From NCBI GenBank assembly GCA_002778195.1, contig PCDI01000001.1:3302857-3366856 (forward strand): a stretch of 64,000 nucleotides of DNA, written 5' to 3'. Source of the DNA: Raffaelea ambrosiae. Its lineage: Eukaryota; Ascomycota; Sordariomycetes; Ophiostomatales; Ophiostomataceae. The translations under genes were made by a program, and so were the position numbers. A model generated the notes under the pieces. It was not told where the DNA came from and did no database searches. It saw nothing but the letters and a program-made list of their open reading frames with translations. Below are positions 34,301-45,533 of this stretch, piece after piece (the first letter of the stretch is position 1; every line of letters begins with the position of its first letter).

Positions 34301-36190
34301 CATCGCTCGTCTTTTGCCTTATCCCTGCGTGCAATACGTCCTTGAATGCCTCACTATCTGTGACAAGGAGCATGTGTGGCATGAGCATGAGCATGGAGTC
34401 TGCGCAAAGAGTGGCCAGGTAGGGAAGGTCACCGCTTCTGGCCTGGCCACCCAGACAAGGCCTCACTCAGATGGTGGGCACCAGGCCGAGACTAGGCCAG
34501 ACCGCTTTGGCCGCAACCAACTTTGCTCACAGTCGCAACGCGCAACGCTCTTGGCTCCCTCCCCACCAGGGCGATTTTGAGATTGTGTTACGGCGTACCT
34601 ATGCACGATGGCCTCTCCCTGGCCTCTCCCACGCCGTCCCCAGTCCCTCTGCAGTCTGTTCCAGTCTGTTCCACGCTCCTCACGCACGCCCAGTCCTTTG
34701 TTTTTCTACGCACAAGCCGCTCCTGGTCCTCCCTGGACACGCAGGTGTGGCTCCGATCCCGTTCCGTCCTCACGACCCAGCAACACCCCCCCCCTCCTCT
34801 CTGATTCGAGCTGACGGATTAGCGTTCGATCTAATAGCAGGACCCAGGTATCAGCGTGCGCCGCAGTGAGCAGTGGGACCCCTCACGATTCTCATTCCGT
34901 CGAATCCCACCGAAAGTCTGCAGACAGCGACAGAAGCGCCGTCCAGAGCCGGGCATAACAACAGGGACCTGCAGGCAAAGCCACAAGAAAGACGTAGACA
35001 AAAAAAAAAGCACCCTTTTCCGCAATAAGAGTCCGCTGCGACCATTCCTGTCCGCCTCGTCGTCTGCCTGTCCTCCCTCACTCTCTGGAGTCTTTTTATA
35101 TCCTCCTGCCTGCGCCCAGCCCTCGCTCACCCCTCTTTTCTCTTGCTCCTCCAAATTACCCGTCAACAGCGACTCGAGAGGTGCGCCTGCGCCAATCGCC
35201 GCCCACAAAAGCAGCAGAGACTGAGAGGAAGCTGTTGCTCTCTCCAGGTCAGACTGTCGTCCACGGGCCCTTGCTGCTGTCGCAAATCGCCTCCCGGCCC
35301 CTCCGCATCCGTTGCTGCTGTTGTTGCCTGGGCTTTGCGCCAGACACCCCCAGACCACCCGGGAAACAGCAGGAAACAGCAACCCCCCCCCCGACGGTAT
35401 GTTCGGCCACAGTGGTCACACTCCCTCTCGCCCTCCCTCCCCCCTCCTGCCGCACACCGCAAAATTGCATATGGAGCCCAAGCAGCGCCATTCTTTTTTC
35501 TTTTCTCTATTTTCTCCCTATACTTCTTTCATTTTCTTCCCGTCCGCTTGCCTTGGATTCGTTATGCACCCTCTGCCCAATCCCCTCTCTCGAATCCTCC
35601 CTGTTCCCTTCGCTTCCCCACCACCCCCTACCTTCTTCACCCTTCCCACTTTTTTGTTTATTATTTCAAACCCTCGCCGAAGGAGTAAGACTTCAGCTTC
35701 ACTCTCCCCTCTCTTTTCGTGTCGCAACCAATCCTAGTCCCAGAAGATCCTTACGCCCTGGCCCCCCAATTACGACTCTTAGACCCTCCTTGTTGTCTTT
35801 CACTCTCCCAACTTTCAACAACAAACCAGATATATTCACAGCACGCTAATCCGATCCGTACTGCAATCCGAAACAACAGAAAAACAACTGTTCGCCACAT
35901 CCAACAGCCAGCCTAGTTTAGAAATCCCTTTGCCTACAAACCGCGACGGAAGCACCCTTTCCAGCGTCCCTGTCTCCAATCCCGAGGACGATCCGCAGAA
36001 CTGCCCCAGCCCTATATCTGCGGCTACTGTCACCAACATTTTGCACCCAACTCTATCGTCGTGCTCTTGCTGTAATCGCGACGCCACTGCGCATATTCTG
36101 CTTCCGGAGCCGGCCTACAAAGGTGTCAACTCTTCCACCACCCGTCGCCAACCCCCCCTTTCTTTCACGGACGCCTTTGCTCAACCTCCA
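31393..36190. other. 4.8 kb gene-poor stretch and long leader
   Basis: No recognisable gene. Many short ORFs overlap on both strands. It includes a GGGC/GTTGG-type irregular repeat at about 31785-31845, a 24-base A run at 34069-34092, and strongly C/T-rich DNA from about 34560 to 35850 that looks like a fungal promoter or leader for the coiled-coil gene at 36191. The frame of that gene is open from 35930, without an ATG before 36191. Confidence 0.5.
34069..34092. repeat. A24 homopolymer
   Basis: Run of 24 adenines in non-coding DNA, with another A run close by at about 34115-34126. Length in the assembly may be unreliable. Confidence 0.9.
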
Positions 36191-38095
36191 ATGTCAGGAA
36201 CTCATCGCAGTGGCACCATCAACCACCATCGCCCCTCCAACTCGTCGGGAGACTCTTTAACCGACGGGGACGACCTGATAAGCGACGACTACTCTTCGTA
36301 CGACAACGGACTGACCTGGAATCGTGACGAAGTCGACCCGTGCGAATCAGCTTCTGCAAGCGATTTCCCCGACGACCATCGCAGGCATCCACGGGGTGCC
36401 ACACGCAGACATACCAGATCATATCACAGGCAAGGCTTTGACTATCGTACCCCGACGACAACTCAAGCCAGCATGAGCGATCCTTCAGACGAGTTCCCAA
36501 ACTACCGTGGTTATGGCCACCAGAACGGGTACTACGGCGGCGCCAACGGTGGCCAAGGACAGTACTCCCAGAATGCCTACGCGCCGCCTTATAATGGCGG
36601 GAGGGGCCAAATGGTACCGTATGGTGGCAACTACCAACCCAACGCCTATCCACCTGGTGGTCAGTATTATCCCAACGGCTATGGTGAGAATCCCATGGTA
36701 CCATACCCCCCACAAAACTTCTATGCCGGTCACGGTTATGCTCTGCAGCAATACTTCCCGCCACCGCCGCCGACAGAGCACCCTGGGAAGTCGCACACGC
36801 CCTCGCCACCAGAACCACCAAAGCCAGATCCCGAGATGGAGAAGCTGAAGAAGCAACTGCAGCTTTACGAGGATGAAAAGAGAGCGAAAGAGGAGGAGAA
36901 GAAACAAAAACTCATTATGGACACTGCTCGCCTTGAGCTGAGGAAGCAAATGGAAGATCAGCTCGAGCAAGAACGGATCAAGAATGAGAAACAGAAGAAA
37001 GAGATGGAGAGGGAAAGGATGGAGACCGAACGTACTTTGCGTGAGAAACTAGCACAAGAGAAAGCTGCGGAAGAGAAGGCAAAGAAGGAGCATGCCGCCG
37101 AGATGAAGCGCATTGAAGACGAGACCCGAGCCAAGTTTGAGGCTGAGCGACGACAGGCGGAAGAAAAGGCTGCCAAGGAGAAGGAAGCGAAAGAAGCAGC
37201 GGCAGCAGCCCTAAAACTCCAAGTTGCCGCCGAGGTAAGGGCTGCAGAGGAGAAGAAGGAAAAAGAGGCTGCCAAGAAGAAGGCCGAGGAAGAATGGCGG
37301 AAGAAGCTTGAAGAAGAAGCCAAGCTCAAGGCGGAGATTGCAGCGCGCACCAAGTTAGAGGAAGAACAAAAGAAAGCAGAGGAGGCCAAAGCAGCCGAAG
37401 AGGAGAAGAAGAAGGCGGAAAAGGCATTGAAGGAAAAAATGCTGGAAGAGGCCAAGCAAAAGCTGGAGGAGCAAGCCAAGAAGAACCAAAAGGCCCCCAT
37501 CAAGTTCAAGGATGCCGTGGGGCGCAAGTTCAATTTTCCCTTCTACCTGTGCCAGACGTGGCAGGGCATGGAAGAGCTCATCAAGCAAGCATTCATTCAG
37601 GTCGAGCCCATCGGACCGCACGTCCAGGCAGGCCACTACGACCTCATTGGCCCTGATGGCGAGATCATCCTGCCATCGATTTGGGAAAAAGTCGTTCAGC
37701 CAGATTGGGCCATTACCATGCACATGTGGCCCATGGACAAAATACCACCGCCTCGCCCCATGGGCATGCCTGGCCAAATGCCCATCGGCGGCAACCGTCA
37801 CCATGTACCGCATCCTGGTATAGTACCGGGTCGTGGCATACCGCTGCGGCCAAATATGCCACAGGGAGGAGGAGCTGGTGCCGGCCCCCCACGACCAGCG
37901 TGGGCTAACGAAGGTATTCCGATGCGCCCGGGCATGCAGCACATGCATAGTGCGCATGTTGTCGACGTTGACCGGCCGACCAGGACCGACAAGAAGAAGA
38001 ACAGCAGCTCTAGGTCGGCCAGCAACGGTCTGTTCACTTTCATAAGCGGCAAGCCAGTCAAGGCGAAGAAGTATGATCCAGTGCCTCCCTCTTAA
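36191..38095 (+). CDS. Disordered coiled-coil protein with fungal ubiquitin-like domain
   Basis: Single exon, 634 aa from the first ATG (MSGTHRSG). Layout: Ser/Asp-rich N-terminus; a Gly/Tyr/Pro/Asn-rich low-complexity region (about 95-215); a proline stretch; a long highly charged Glu/Lys/Ala coiled coil (about 220-435); then a compact domain at about 436-520 opening IKFKDAVGRKFNFPF and containing WQGMEELIKQAF, GHYDLIGPDGEIILP and WAITMHMWP. This last domain is the ubiquitin-like module found in many ascomycete proteins of unknown function (often called ULD). A Met/Pro/Gly-rich and basic tail follows. No function can be assigned. The reading frame is open for 87 codons upstream without an ATG, so a 5' exon could add an N-terminus. 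Confidence 0.85.
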   Translation: MSGTHRSGTINHHRPSNSSGDSLTDGDDLISDDYSSYDNGLTWNRDEVDPCESASASDFPDDHRRHPRGATRRHTRSYHRQGFDYRTPTTTQASMSDPSDEFPNYRGYGHQNGYYGGANGGQGQYSQNAYAPPYNGGRGQMVPYGGNYQPNAYPPGGQYYPNGYGENPMVPYPPQNFYAGHGYALQQYFPPPPPTEHPGKSHTPSPPEPPKPDPEMEKLKKQLQLYEDEKRAKEEEKKQKLIMDTARLELRKQMEDQLEQERIKNEKQKKEMERERMETERTLREKLAQEKAAEEKAKKEHAAEMKRIEDETRAKFEAERRQAEEKAAKEKEAKEAAAAALKLQVAAEVRAAEEKKEKEAAKKKAEEEWRKKLEEEAKLKAEIAARTKLEEEQKKAEEAKAAEEEKKKAEKALKEKMLEEAKQKLEEQAKKNQKAPIKFKDAVGRKFNFPFYLCQTWQGMEELIKQAFIQVEPIGPHVQAGHYDLIGPDGEIILPSIWEKVVQPDWAITMHMWPMDKIPPPRPMGMPGQMPIGGNRHHVPHPGIVPGRGIPLRPNMPQGGGAGAGPPRPAWANEGIPMRPGMQHMHSAHVVDVDRPTRTDKKKNSSSRSASNGLFTFISGKPVKAKKYDPVPPS

Positions 38096-39061
38096 CAATC
38101 GCAATGCCACAGTGTCACTAACTCTTACGCCTTTTACTCTAGACGGAAATAAATGGAAATCAACATCTCCATTTCTAGTTTTGCTCTCATTATCCATAAC
38201 ACTCCCCCCACAAATGGCTCTGTCGATACGCACAATTTCGGGTACATGACTCTTATGGTCACGAAGTGAACGCCTCTCTACGCTTAATCTATAAGGATGG
38301 TTTTATTTTGTTGTTTGCTTTATTGCGTTGATATCCTTCTTTACTCTTCCGTTTGGCTATGTGTCGGGTATGGCATGGTTTTGTTTATTTGGATTCCCCT
38401 CCACCGATATTTATTTGACTTCCTTTCTTTCTTTTATTTATTTACACCTGTCTGCATTTTTTTTTTTTCAATGCAGCGTGATGTGACTCGAGTTATGGAC
38501 GCTGCTTTGTCTCGCAGAGCGACAATGACATGAGGATATAGAGGCAACGTTTTCGGGTTCCTCTTGGCCGAGTGCACCTGGAAACGCCACCGGTACAGCC
38601 TGCTCGTGAGGAGTATTGGTCAACAAAATTTAGAATGCGGGTGGGCGCAATCGTTGCAATGGAGGGCGTTGCTACTTTGTTAGGCGACTTTGGTTTTCCG
38701 CGCTTCGTAACGGTCTTCTTCTTCCAACTTCCCTTCGATTAAACACCCCTGTGGGCGTTTTGTGACGTTACTCTCTCTATATAGCGGTTTTGTTTAAAGT
38801 GTTGTGGAAGTAGAGCAGAGCAGTTTACTGTTGATAGTTTCTAAGCAATAAAAACTGTAAAAAAACATCAAATGATTGTTTACATCACAGAAAGGAATCT
38901 CTGTCTATGCCCATGCCCCTGTCTATGTCCAGGCCCATATCTATGCTCATCGAGGTAATGCCTATGTATCAAGTAATAATGTACTGCTCTCTGACATGAT
39001 GAGAACGCCGCTTGTAAATGAGGAAAAAACCGGGGTTGTTCGTTCGCCAAGCAAAGTTTTC
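38096..39061. other. Spacer between convergent genes
   Basis: 966 bases holding the 3' ends of the ubiquitin-like-domain gene (+) and COQ10 (-). It is T-rich at 38400-38470. No gene recognised. Confidence 0.5.
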
Positions 39062-39970
39062 TCACAACCGCCCCTGGCGAGATTGCGGTGACCTCGGGCC
39101 CAAGATGGCCACCGTCCGCTTCTCAAAGGCCTCAATCATCTTGGTGGCCATCTCATTTCCGACCTGCGCTGCGGCTATTTGGTACAGCGGGTTGCGAAAC
39201 TGGAACCGGATCTGCAGCTCCACACGAGTCCAATCGGATGACGGTGCGGCAGCTGGACTATTGGTCGCGGAGAATGGCATAACCTTCCAACGTGTCACCA
39301 GGCTCTCAAACGTGTCGTCCTCTTCAGGCGTGGTAGGCCTCCTGGCCCCTGCTGCGGAAGCCGGTGGTGCCGATGCCGGTGCCCGCTTGCTGTCTTCGCT
39401 GTCCTTGCCCAAGCCAATCGCGGCACGCTCCTCAGCCGTCAATGTTGGGACACCGCTCCGTCCAGACACGGCCTCCACGACACCATGTTTGGGGACACAG
39501 TACACGCGAGACGAATAGGTCTGTAAGAGCGGTCCCCAGCCCACGGTAAGATCGGCCTCGGAAGGATAAGTTGGGCCTGCGGATTCTTGCGAAATGCTAC
39601 CTTTGCGCCAGGCCGTCACCCGGCTCAGGGTGCAGTGTGGTAGAAAGTCATCGTAAGAGTCCACATCGGCAATGATATCAAACAGGTCGCTGGCAGCATA
39701 AGGCAGCGTCCGGATGGTGCTGAGCTTGTGTGGTTTGCCGTTGGGGCCGGCTGCTTGGCCGAGGGCAGCGGCGGCCACGGAGAAGATGGATCGGCGGGCG
39801 GACGGAGCAGCAGAAGCAGGTGTTAATGAGAGTGGTTGTGGTGCTAGCTCCGTTCTTATTCCGAGCAGCCTCGGTTCATGAAAGCCTCGTATGAGTGAAC
39901 TCCGAGCTGTTCGTTGTGAAATGCGGCTGGGCTTCGGAACAAGCCGCCGGACGATGACAACAGTCGCCAT
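39062..39970 (-). CDS. COQ10: Mitochondrial coenzyme Q-binding protein COQ10 (START domain)
   Basis: Single exon, 302 aa. COQ10 binds ubiquinone and supports its respiration function and biosynthesis on the mitochondrial inner membrane. The first about 60 residues are basic, Ser/Ala-rich and acid-poor, as expected for a presequence. The START/polyketide-cyclase domain runs from about 83 (STIRTLPYAASDLFDIIADVDSYDDFLPHC) to about 285, with LTVGWGPLLQTYSSRV and the closing QIRFQFRNPLYQIAA. An inserted Ala/Pro/Ser- and acid-rich loop at about 170-220 splits the domain. The frame extends upstream to 40189, but the ATG at 39970 gives a targeting-like start. It is divergent from the tRNA methyltransferase gene. 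Confidence 0.9.
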   Translation of the reverse strand: MATVVIVRRLVPKPSRISQRTARSSLIRGFHEPRLLGIRTELAPQPLSLTPASAAPSARRSIFSVAAAALGQAAGPNGKPHKLSTIRTLPYAASDLFDIIADVDSYDDFLPHCTLSRVTAWRKGSISQESAGPTYPSEADLTVGWGPLLQTYSSRVYCVPKHGVVEAVSGRSGVPTLTAEERAAIGLGKDSEDSKRAPASAPPASAAGARRPTTPEEDDTFESLVTRWKVMPFSATNSPAAAPSSDWTRVELQIRFQFRNPLYQIAAAQVGNEMATKMIEAFEKRTVAILGPRSPQSRQGRL

Positions 39971-40482
39971 TGTCGCGGTATTTGGCTCCAGAGTAACCCA
40001 AAGAACCGGAGGGAAAAATGGAATAAAAGAGGCACTCAAGGAATAACCCCGGATACTGCTAGGACTGTGTTCATCCTCGCCAGGTAGCCGGCAAAACTGT
40101 ATTATGTCCAAACTCTCACAATTCCTGAATATGAGGTTGAAAGTTGTTGGTTGAAAGCTGGGAAGCCATTGGTGGAGCTTCAGCCACACATAGCATCAGC
40201 CACTAGCCACACAACTCTTTTTTTTTTTTTTTTTTTTTGCTAGATATGGAGTCCGCGAAATTTTTTCTCATCTTTTTCTCCCACAAGACTCAACTGTGTA
40301 AACACACACACAAGAATAGCGTCCGCATTGGATCACGATGCTTGTCTGCCGGCACTGCGTTCTGTGTGATGCGATTCGATAGCATCCAGACCCCAGTGAG
40401 GTAGTCGCAATTCTTTTCTTCTTTCTTTTTCATTCGCACTTCTCTGGCAATATTTTTTTGTCTTGCTTCCACCAGTCTGAAA
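39971..40482. promoter_or_regulatory. Bidirectional promoter region, COQ10 / TRM140
   Basis: 512 bases between divergent starts. It contains a 21-base T run (40218-40238) about 245 bases before the methyltransferase start, a possible nucleosome-excluding poly(dA:dT) tract (inference). Confidence 0.55.
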
Positions 40483-41965
40483 ATGGCTGAGCAAACGTCA
40501 ACCAAGACATCGGTTGCTGCTGAAGACGTGCCCGCTGCGGCGGTGGCGTCTCTCACGATCAGCGACGAGGTTGGCCAGGAGGCTGGCCGGAATGAGACCT
40601 CTTCAAACGGGCAGTCGGCGGCGACTATCAGCCAGGAAACTGGCGAGTCCAGTGAGACCTCTACAGCTGTGCCTCCTCACCGATCGCACGACCCTGAGAA
40701 GAACCGCAAGCGCACCGATCCGTTCATGTTTGGGCAGCGGTACCTGACTCAGGAGGACGACGTCTTCGAGTACAATGCGTGGGACCATGTTGAGACCGAC
40801 GATGCGTTCAAGGAGTACGCCGAGAAGCAGTACGAATTGCAGCGGCAAGCTCCCGTGTCCGACTTTGACAAGTGTAGGTGTCTATTCTCCTCTGTCCTCT
40901 TCGTGTTCCCCATCTCCCGCACAATTGCAGTGATGATTTGCCAAAATAAGCATAGTTCATCTGATTCCTGATGACAAATCGCATACCATCGTCTTTCGCT
41001 CCCATCTGATTGCAATTCTCCATTTAACACACTTTTGAATACTTCCCTGTTTCTTTTGGGCGGATTGCCGGCTAACAATATTCTGTGTGTCTACAGCTCG
41101 CTTCAACGGTGACCCGGCCAAGTGGTGGAACCTCTTCTACAAAAACAACACGGACAACTTCTTCAAGGATCGCAAGTGGCTCCAGCAGGAGTTCCCCGTG
41201 CTCGACCGTGTCTGCGAGCCCGATGCAGGTCCCGTCACCATCCTCGAGGTGGGCGCTGGCGCCGGCAACACGGCGTTCCCCATTCTGGGCCGCAACCGCA
41301 ACCCGGAGCTGCGGATCCACGCGTGCGACTTTTCCAAGACGGCGGTCCAGGTCATGCGCGAAAACGAGGCCTACGATACCAAGTACATGCAGGCCGATGT
41401 CTGGGACGTGGCCGGCACGGGCGACCAGTCCATGCCGCCCGGTCTGGGACCGGGATCCGTAGACGTGGCGATCCTGGTGTTCATTTTCTCAGCCCTGGCG
41501 CCGTGGCAGTGGGCCCAGGCCGTAGAGAACATAGCACGGCTGGTCAAGCCGGGTGGCACGGTGTGCTTCCGGGACTACGGACGGGGCGACTTGGCGCAGG
41601 TGCGTTTCCGCAAGGGCCGCTATCTGGAGGAGAACTTCTACATTCGGGGCGATGGTACGCGGGTCTACTTTTTTGACAAGGATGAGCTGGTGAATATCTG
41701 GACGGGATCGTTCTCGTCTGGAGACAGTGACGCCAACGGTGATGTCAATGGCAAAGCCAATGGCGTGGCCAACGGCACATCCGAAACGTCCGAAGGGGAC
41801 GCACCTGCAAGCGAACCGGGTGAAGAGGCAAAGGGCGAGGTCGGGCCGTTTGAGGTGGAAGACATTGGCGTAGACCGGCGTCTGATTGTGAATCGGCGTA
41901 TGAAGCTCAAGATGTACCGGTGTTGGCTGCAAGGGCGGTTCAAGAGGCGCGAAGAGAAGCCATAA
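40483..41965 (+). CDS. TRM140: tRNA (cytosine-32)-N3-methyltransferase, METTL2/Trm140 family
   Basis: Two exons: 40483-40873 and 41097-41965, giving 419 aa. The 223-nt intron has donor AAGT|GTAGGT, a branch-like GCTAACAA and acceptor CTACAG. The enzyme makes m3C at position 32 of Thr/Ser tRNAs with S-adenosylmethionine. Family marks: FMFGQRYLTQEDDVFEYNAWDHV, NPAKWW-like GDPAKWWNLFYKNN, SAM-binding motif LEVGAGAGNT at about 180-189, HACDFSKTAV, FIFSALAPWQW and the late FRDYGRGDLAQ with GTRVYFF. Residues about 340-390 are a low-complexity loop rich in Asn/Gly/Glu. The first about 75 residues are disordered; there is no actin-binding extension like that of yeast Abp140. Confidence 0.93.
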
Positions 41966-44900
41966 ACACGAGAAACAAAAGAGCACAAGAGCACAAGAGA
42001 ACCAGGAACATACGAAACCAACAAGCCGATGAGCAGGAATGATAGATTACCCCCTTTGAACCCTAGAATGGCCCAATGAGTGCAATGCCCCGCCTCCCCT
42101 CCCCTCCCCCTCTCCAATCCAATGCCGATTCTCAATGGCAGCTCTCCATAACAGCTAGCGAACAGCTCTGCAATACGCGAATGGCCCTTTCGAAGAATCT
42201 AGACCACTGGTTCGCGTGTACACGAGAGACACACGGACTGGGTACCAGCCACACCGCGAGATGCAAACGTGATGGTGGTTGCGGCGGTGGGTTCCAGGTC
42301 TGAGGAAGGGTTCGTATAATATTTTGCGGACCTGGTTTTGGGGAGGGACAGCATCAGGCAATAGACGAACCGACCAGGTACGAGCGGTCAAGGCCAATAG
42401 ATGGCCAGAGATAAGCAAAAATGGAAAAGAGAGAGAGAGAGAGAGATCAGCAATGACAAGAGGAGGAACAGGCCTAGGACTGCTTTCCTGCGGCCGTGCA
42501 CGACGTCTTGTCAGTTGTCATCTGCCGTCAGACCACAGTTTCTTTCTGGCTGTGGCCCTTTTTTTCCTTTCTTTTTTCTTTCGCGGTCCTCTCCCTCTCT
42601 TCTGGCTGGGATGTGCAGACACTCCATACGACGAACCTCGTATTGGGGCTTCGTAGTGCTTCAAAGTGTGTTTGTCCAATGCCTCAGACGTGTTCCAGAT
42701 TCGTCCAGAATTCCTTTTTTCTTTTCCGGCCAGTGCGCATCATCCTTGTCGTTTGCTTTTATTTATTTTATTTTATTGCCTCTCTATCACCAAGGTGCAT
42801 TCGCACACAGCAGACTTTTATTTTTATTTCCTTCCCTTCTTTTTAACTTTTAATCTTTTTGTACTGGCAGTCATTGCCGTCGTTTTACTGGCTGCTCAGC
42901 TTTTGATGAAACATGCCGGAACACAAAAAGACGGCTTCTTCCTTGAACTGTGATCTTGCCCATGTGGTGGTGGTTGCGTACATCGCATGCGACCGATCCA
43001 CTCAGGAAGAGGATGCCACTTTGGAGTATCTTACTCGTAACTCGGTCGAGCAAGGCAGGCTTGGTCACTTTGGAGTACACGTACTCTGACCGGGGTGGTT
43101 GGTAGGATCGACAAGCTCGTATTGGTGCAGCGCCGTCCTTTCAGCTATGGGGGATGCCCTACATAATAGCACTAGTTACGGTAAGCTTGGCTTCGTGTAT
43201 GTACATACCCAGTAGCAATCTGCATGTGAAGGGTCCGCCCCCAAAGACAAGCTGCAGCCAGCCGAAGCGATTGAAAACGGACAAGTCTATTTTTATACAG
43301 CTTGGTTATGTATCGTGTAGTATGGTTCGCGCCTTTGTGTGTGTGTGCGTGTTTTATGTTTGGTGTGTCTTGTGCCGCTTGCGTGTGTTTTTATACGGCA
43401 GTACGCGTTGTGTTCTTTGTGGTGATCGTGTTTGGCCTGTTTGGCCTGTTTTGTCCAGGCAGGCATAAGGCGACTTTTTCTATTTCGCGTGGACAATGAA
43501 AGCAGTCGCTGAGACGACGTGTGCGTACATAGTATACGGCGGGTATGCACAGAACACCCAGAAGCAGAAGCAGAAGAAAGCCCAGACAGGCGAAAGTATC
43601 GAGGCGTCTTGGTGAGAGCGGGCCGGGTGCAACAGTCAGACTCGTAAGACATGCAACTCTGTGAAGGCAAATCCGAAAAAAGAAAATGGCTTTTCTTGCA
43701 GGCTGCCGAATGGGGCATAAGAGGCCCTCCACCTCGCTCGAAATAGGCTTCCGTCTAGCCTCCGGACAGTCTTTGTCTGCAGCCTAATCGCAATCGGGAT
43801 AGACAAAGAGCAAATGGGGAGAGAAAGAGAGAGGGAGCCCCGAAGAAAAAAAAAAAAAAAAAAAAAAAGAAAGCACACCTTCTTACCGTCAAAGACAGCT
43901 CGTACCTGCTACGGCTGCTGCCTCACTGTGCCTCCCCGATTTCTCATTTGTCGGCGGGCTCTCCACACTCAGCAGACAGTGCCCTCCCCCCCTCCTGCTT
44001 TGACGGCCTGCCCCACACCGGGTTCGCTCAACAAAGCCACCAAAAACACAGCGAGTCTCGAACAGGGAAAGAACGATGACGTCGATGTTGCCCCTCTGAG
44101 GTCGCCTTCTGTAGCGAACAAACAAAAAAAAAAGTGGAAAAGGCGTCGTGCACAGTGGCTTGCCTCGCTTCGTCGCCTGTCGTCGCCGCCAGGCCAGTCG
44201 CAAGTGCGTTTGTGCATCGCCCTCGCACTTTGCTCCGCGGTCCCTGCTCAGCGCCCACCGGGGGTCACCTGCTTACAGTGGCTGCTGTCTGTGACGTCGC
44301 CGTGCGTTGCCGCGCGGTGTTCTGATTCATGCCCTCCAAACGCTCTCTGGGGGTAGGTAGTGAGATCATAACTAGCATCAACATTCTTGGAGAACCACTT
44401 CACAAGAGCACCCATCTTGGAATATTCTTGTTTGATGCTACTCCGTGTCGGTTCGCCTCCAGAAGGAAGTGGCCAAGCAAAAAGGCAAGCGCCGCCCAGC
44501 TCGCTCCTCCATCGCAGCTTCTCAAAGCGATAAGACAAAGCCTTCCCGATCCTGCCGGGACCAAAACGCCACCACCGCCTGCTTCTCAGTTTCCCTTTTG
44601 TCGGCTTTCTGTCCTGCACACGCACAATTATACTACTCTTCCTCGACACCGTCCACGCCAACAATCCGACAGCCACACACGACCTGCAAAACAGCAAGCA
44701 GCAAGCAGCCTCCAGCATCTATTGCAGAAAAGCAGCACGAACACGTCCCGGCCAAACAAACCACCACCCCTGGGGACCCGACCCAATCAAGGCCAAGAAC
44801 TGGCGACGCGCGATCGCTTTTACCAGTTCCACGGAAACGAGAGACGGAAATCAGACACAAGACAGTTCAGGAAGGGACCCCCTTCTCGCCCGCGCCAGGA

Positions 44901-44984
44901 TTTTCTGGGTTTTCTGCAGGCCCCCAAAACGGCGGGGCTTCGTATTCCTTTTTGACGTCGCAGCACCGCACACGAGCCCGCCAG
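41966..44984. other. 3 kb gene-poor stretch
   Basis: No recognisable gene. It includes a short GA repeat at about 42429-42445, pyrimidine-rich DNA around 42540-42880, an A run at about 43849-43868 and C-rich promoter-like DNA from about 43900. The right end is the upstream region of the eisosome gene. Confidence 0.5.
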
Positions 44985-45501
44985 ATGCAGCCGCAGACGC
45001 AGAGCCAACCAGGTAAGTTGTTTTAGAGGGGAGGGGGGGATGGATTTCGAACCAAGGAATCGAAAAAAGGAATGGGCAGCGCGCAGGGAGGCAAAAACGA
45101 CATGCAGGCTGGACCCCGTTTTTTTTATTATAGAGGGAGACAGGGTTGCAGCCACCCGTTATTCTGAGAGCCTCTGGCGCACGCTGCCATCGCAAAAGAA
45201 CACGAAGAGGAAGAGCAACGGCCCCGGCGACCCAAGAGAGGCCGTATAACACGGGCTTTTGGGCCCCTCCTTGCCAATGTCGTTGACCGTCTCTGACCCT
45301 CTTTGCTCCTCTCGCATGATAGACTCTTCTGGTCGCCTGGCCTCGCGCGACCTGCTCTCGACTACCTCGGCCGGCCTCCGAATTGACAATGCTGCCGCCA
45401 GCATCGCAGCATCCAAGGGCTGGTCCTCTCAACTGCAGCAGCAACAGCAACTGCAACTGCAACTGCAGCAGCAACAGCAACAGCAGCAGCAACAGCAGCA
45501 A

Positions 45502-45533
<32 letters not shown>

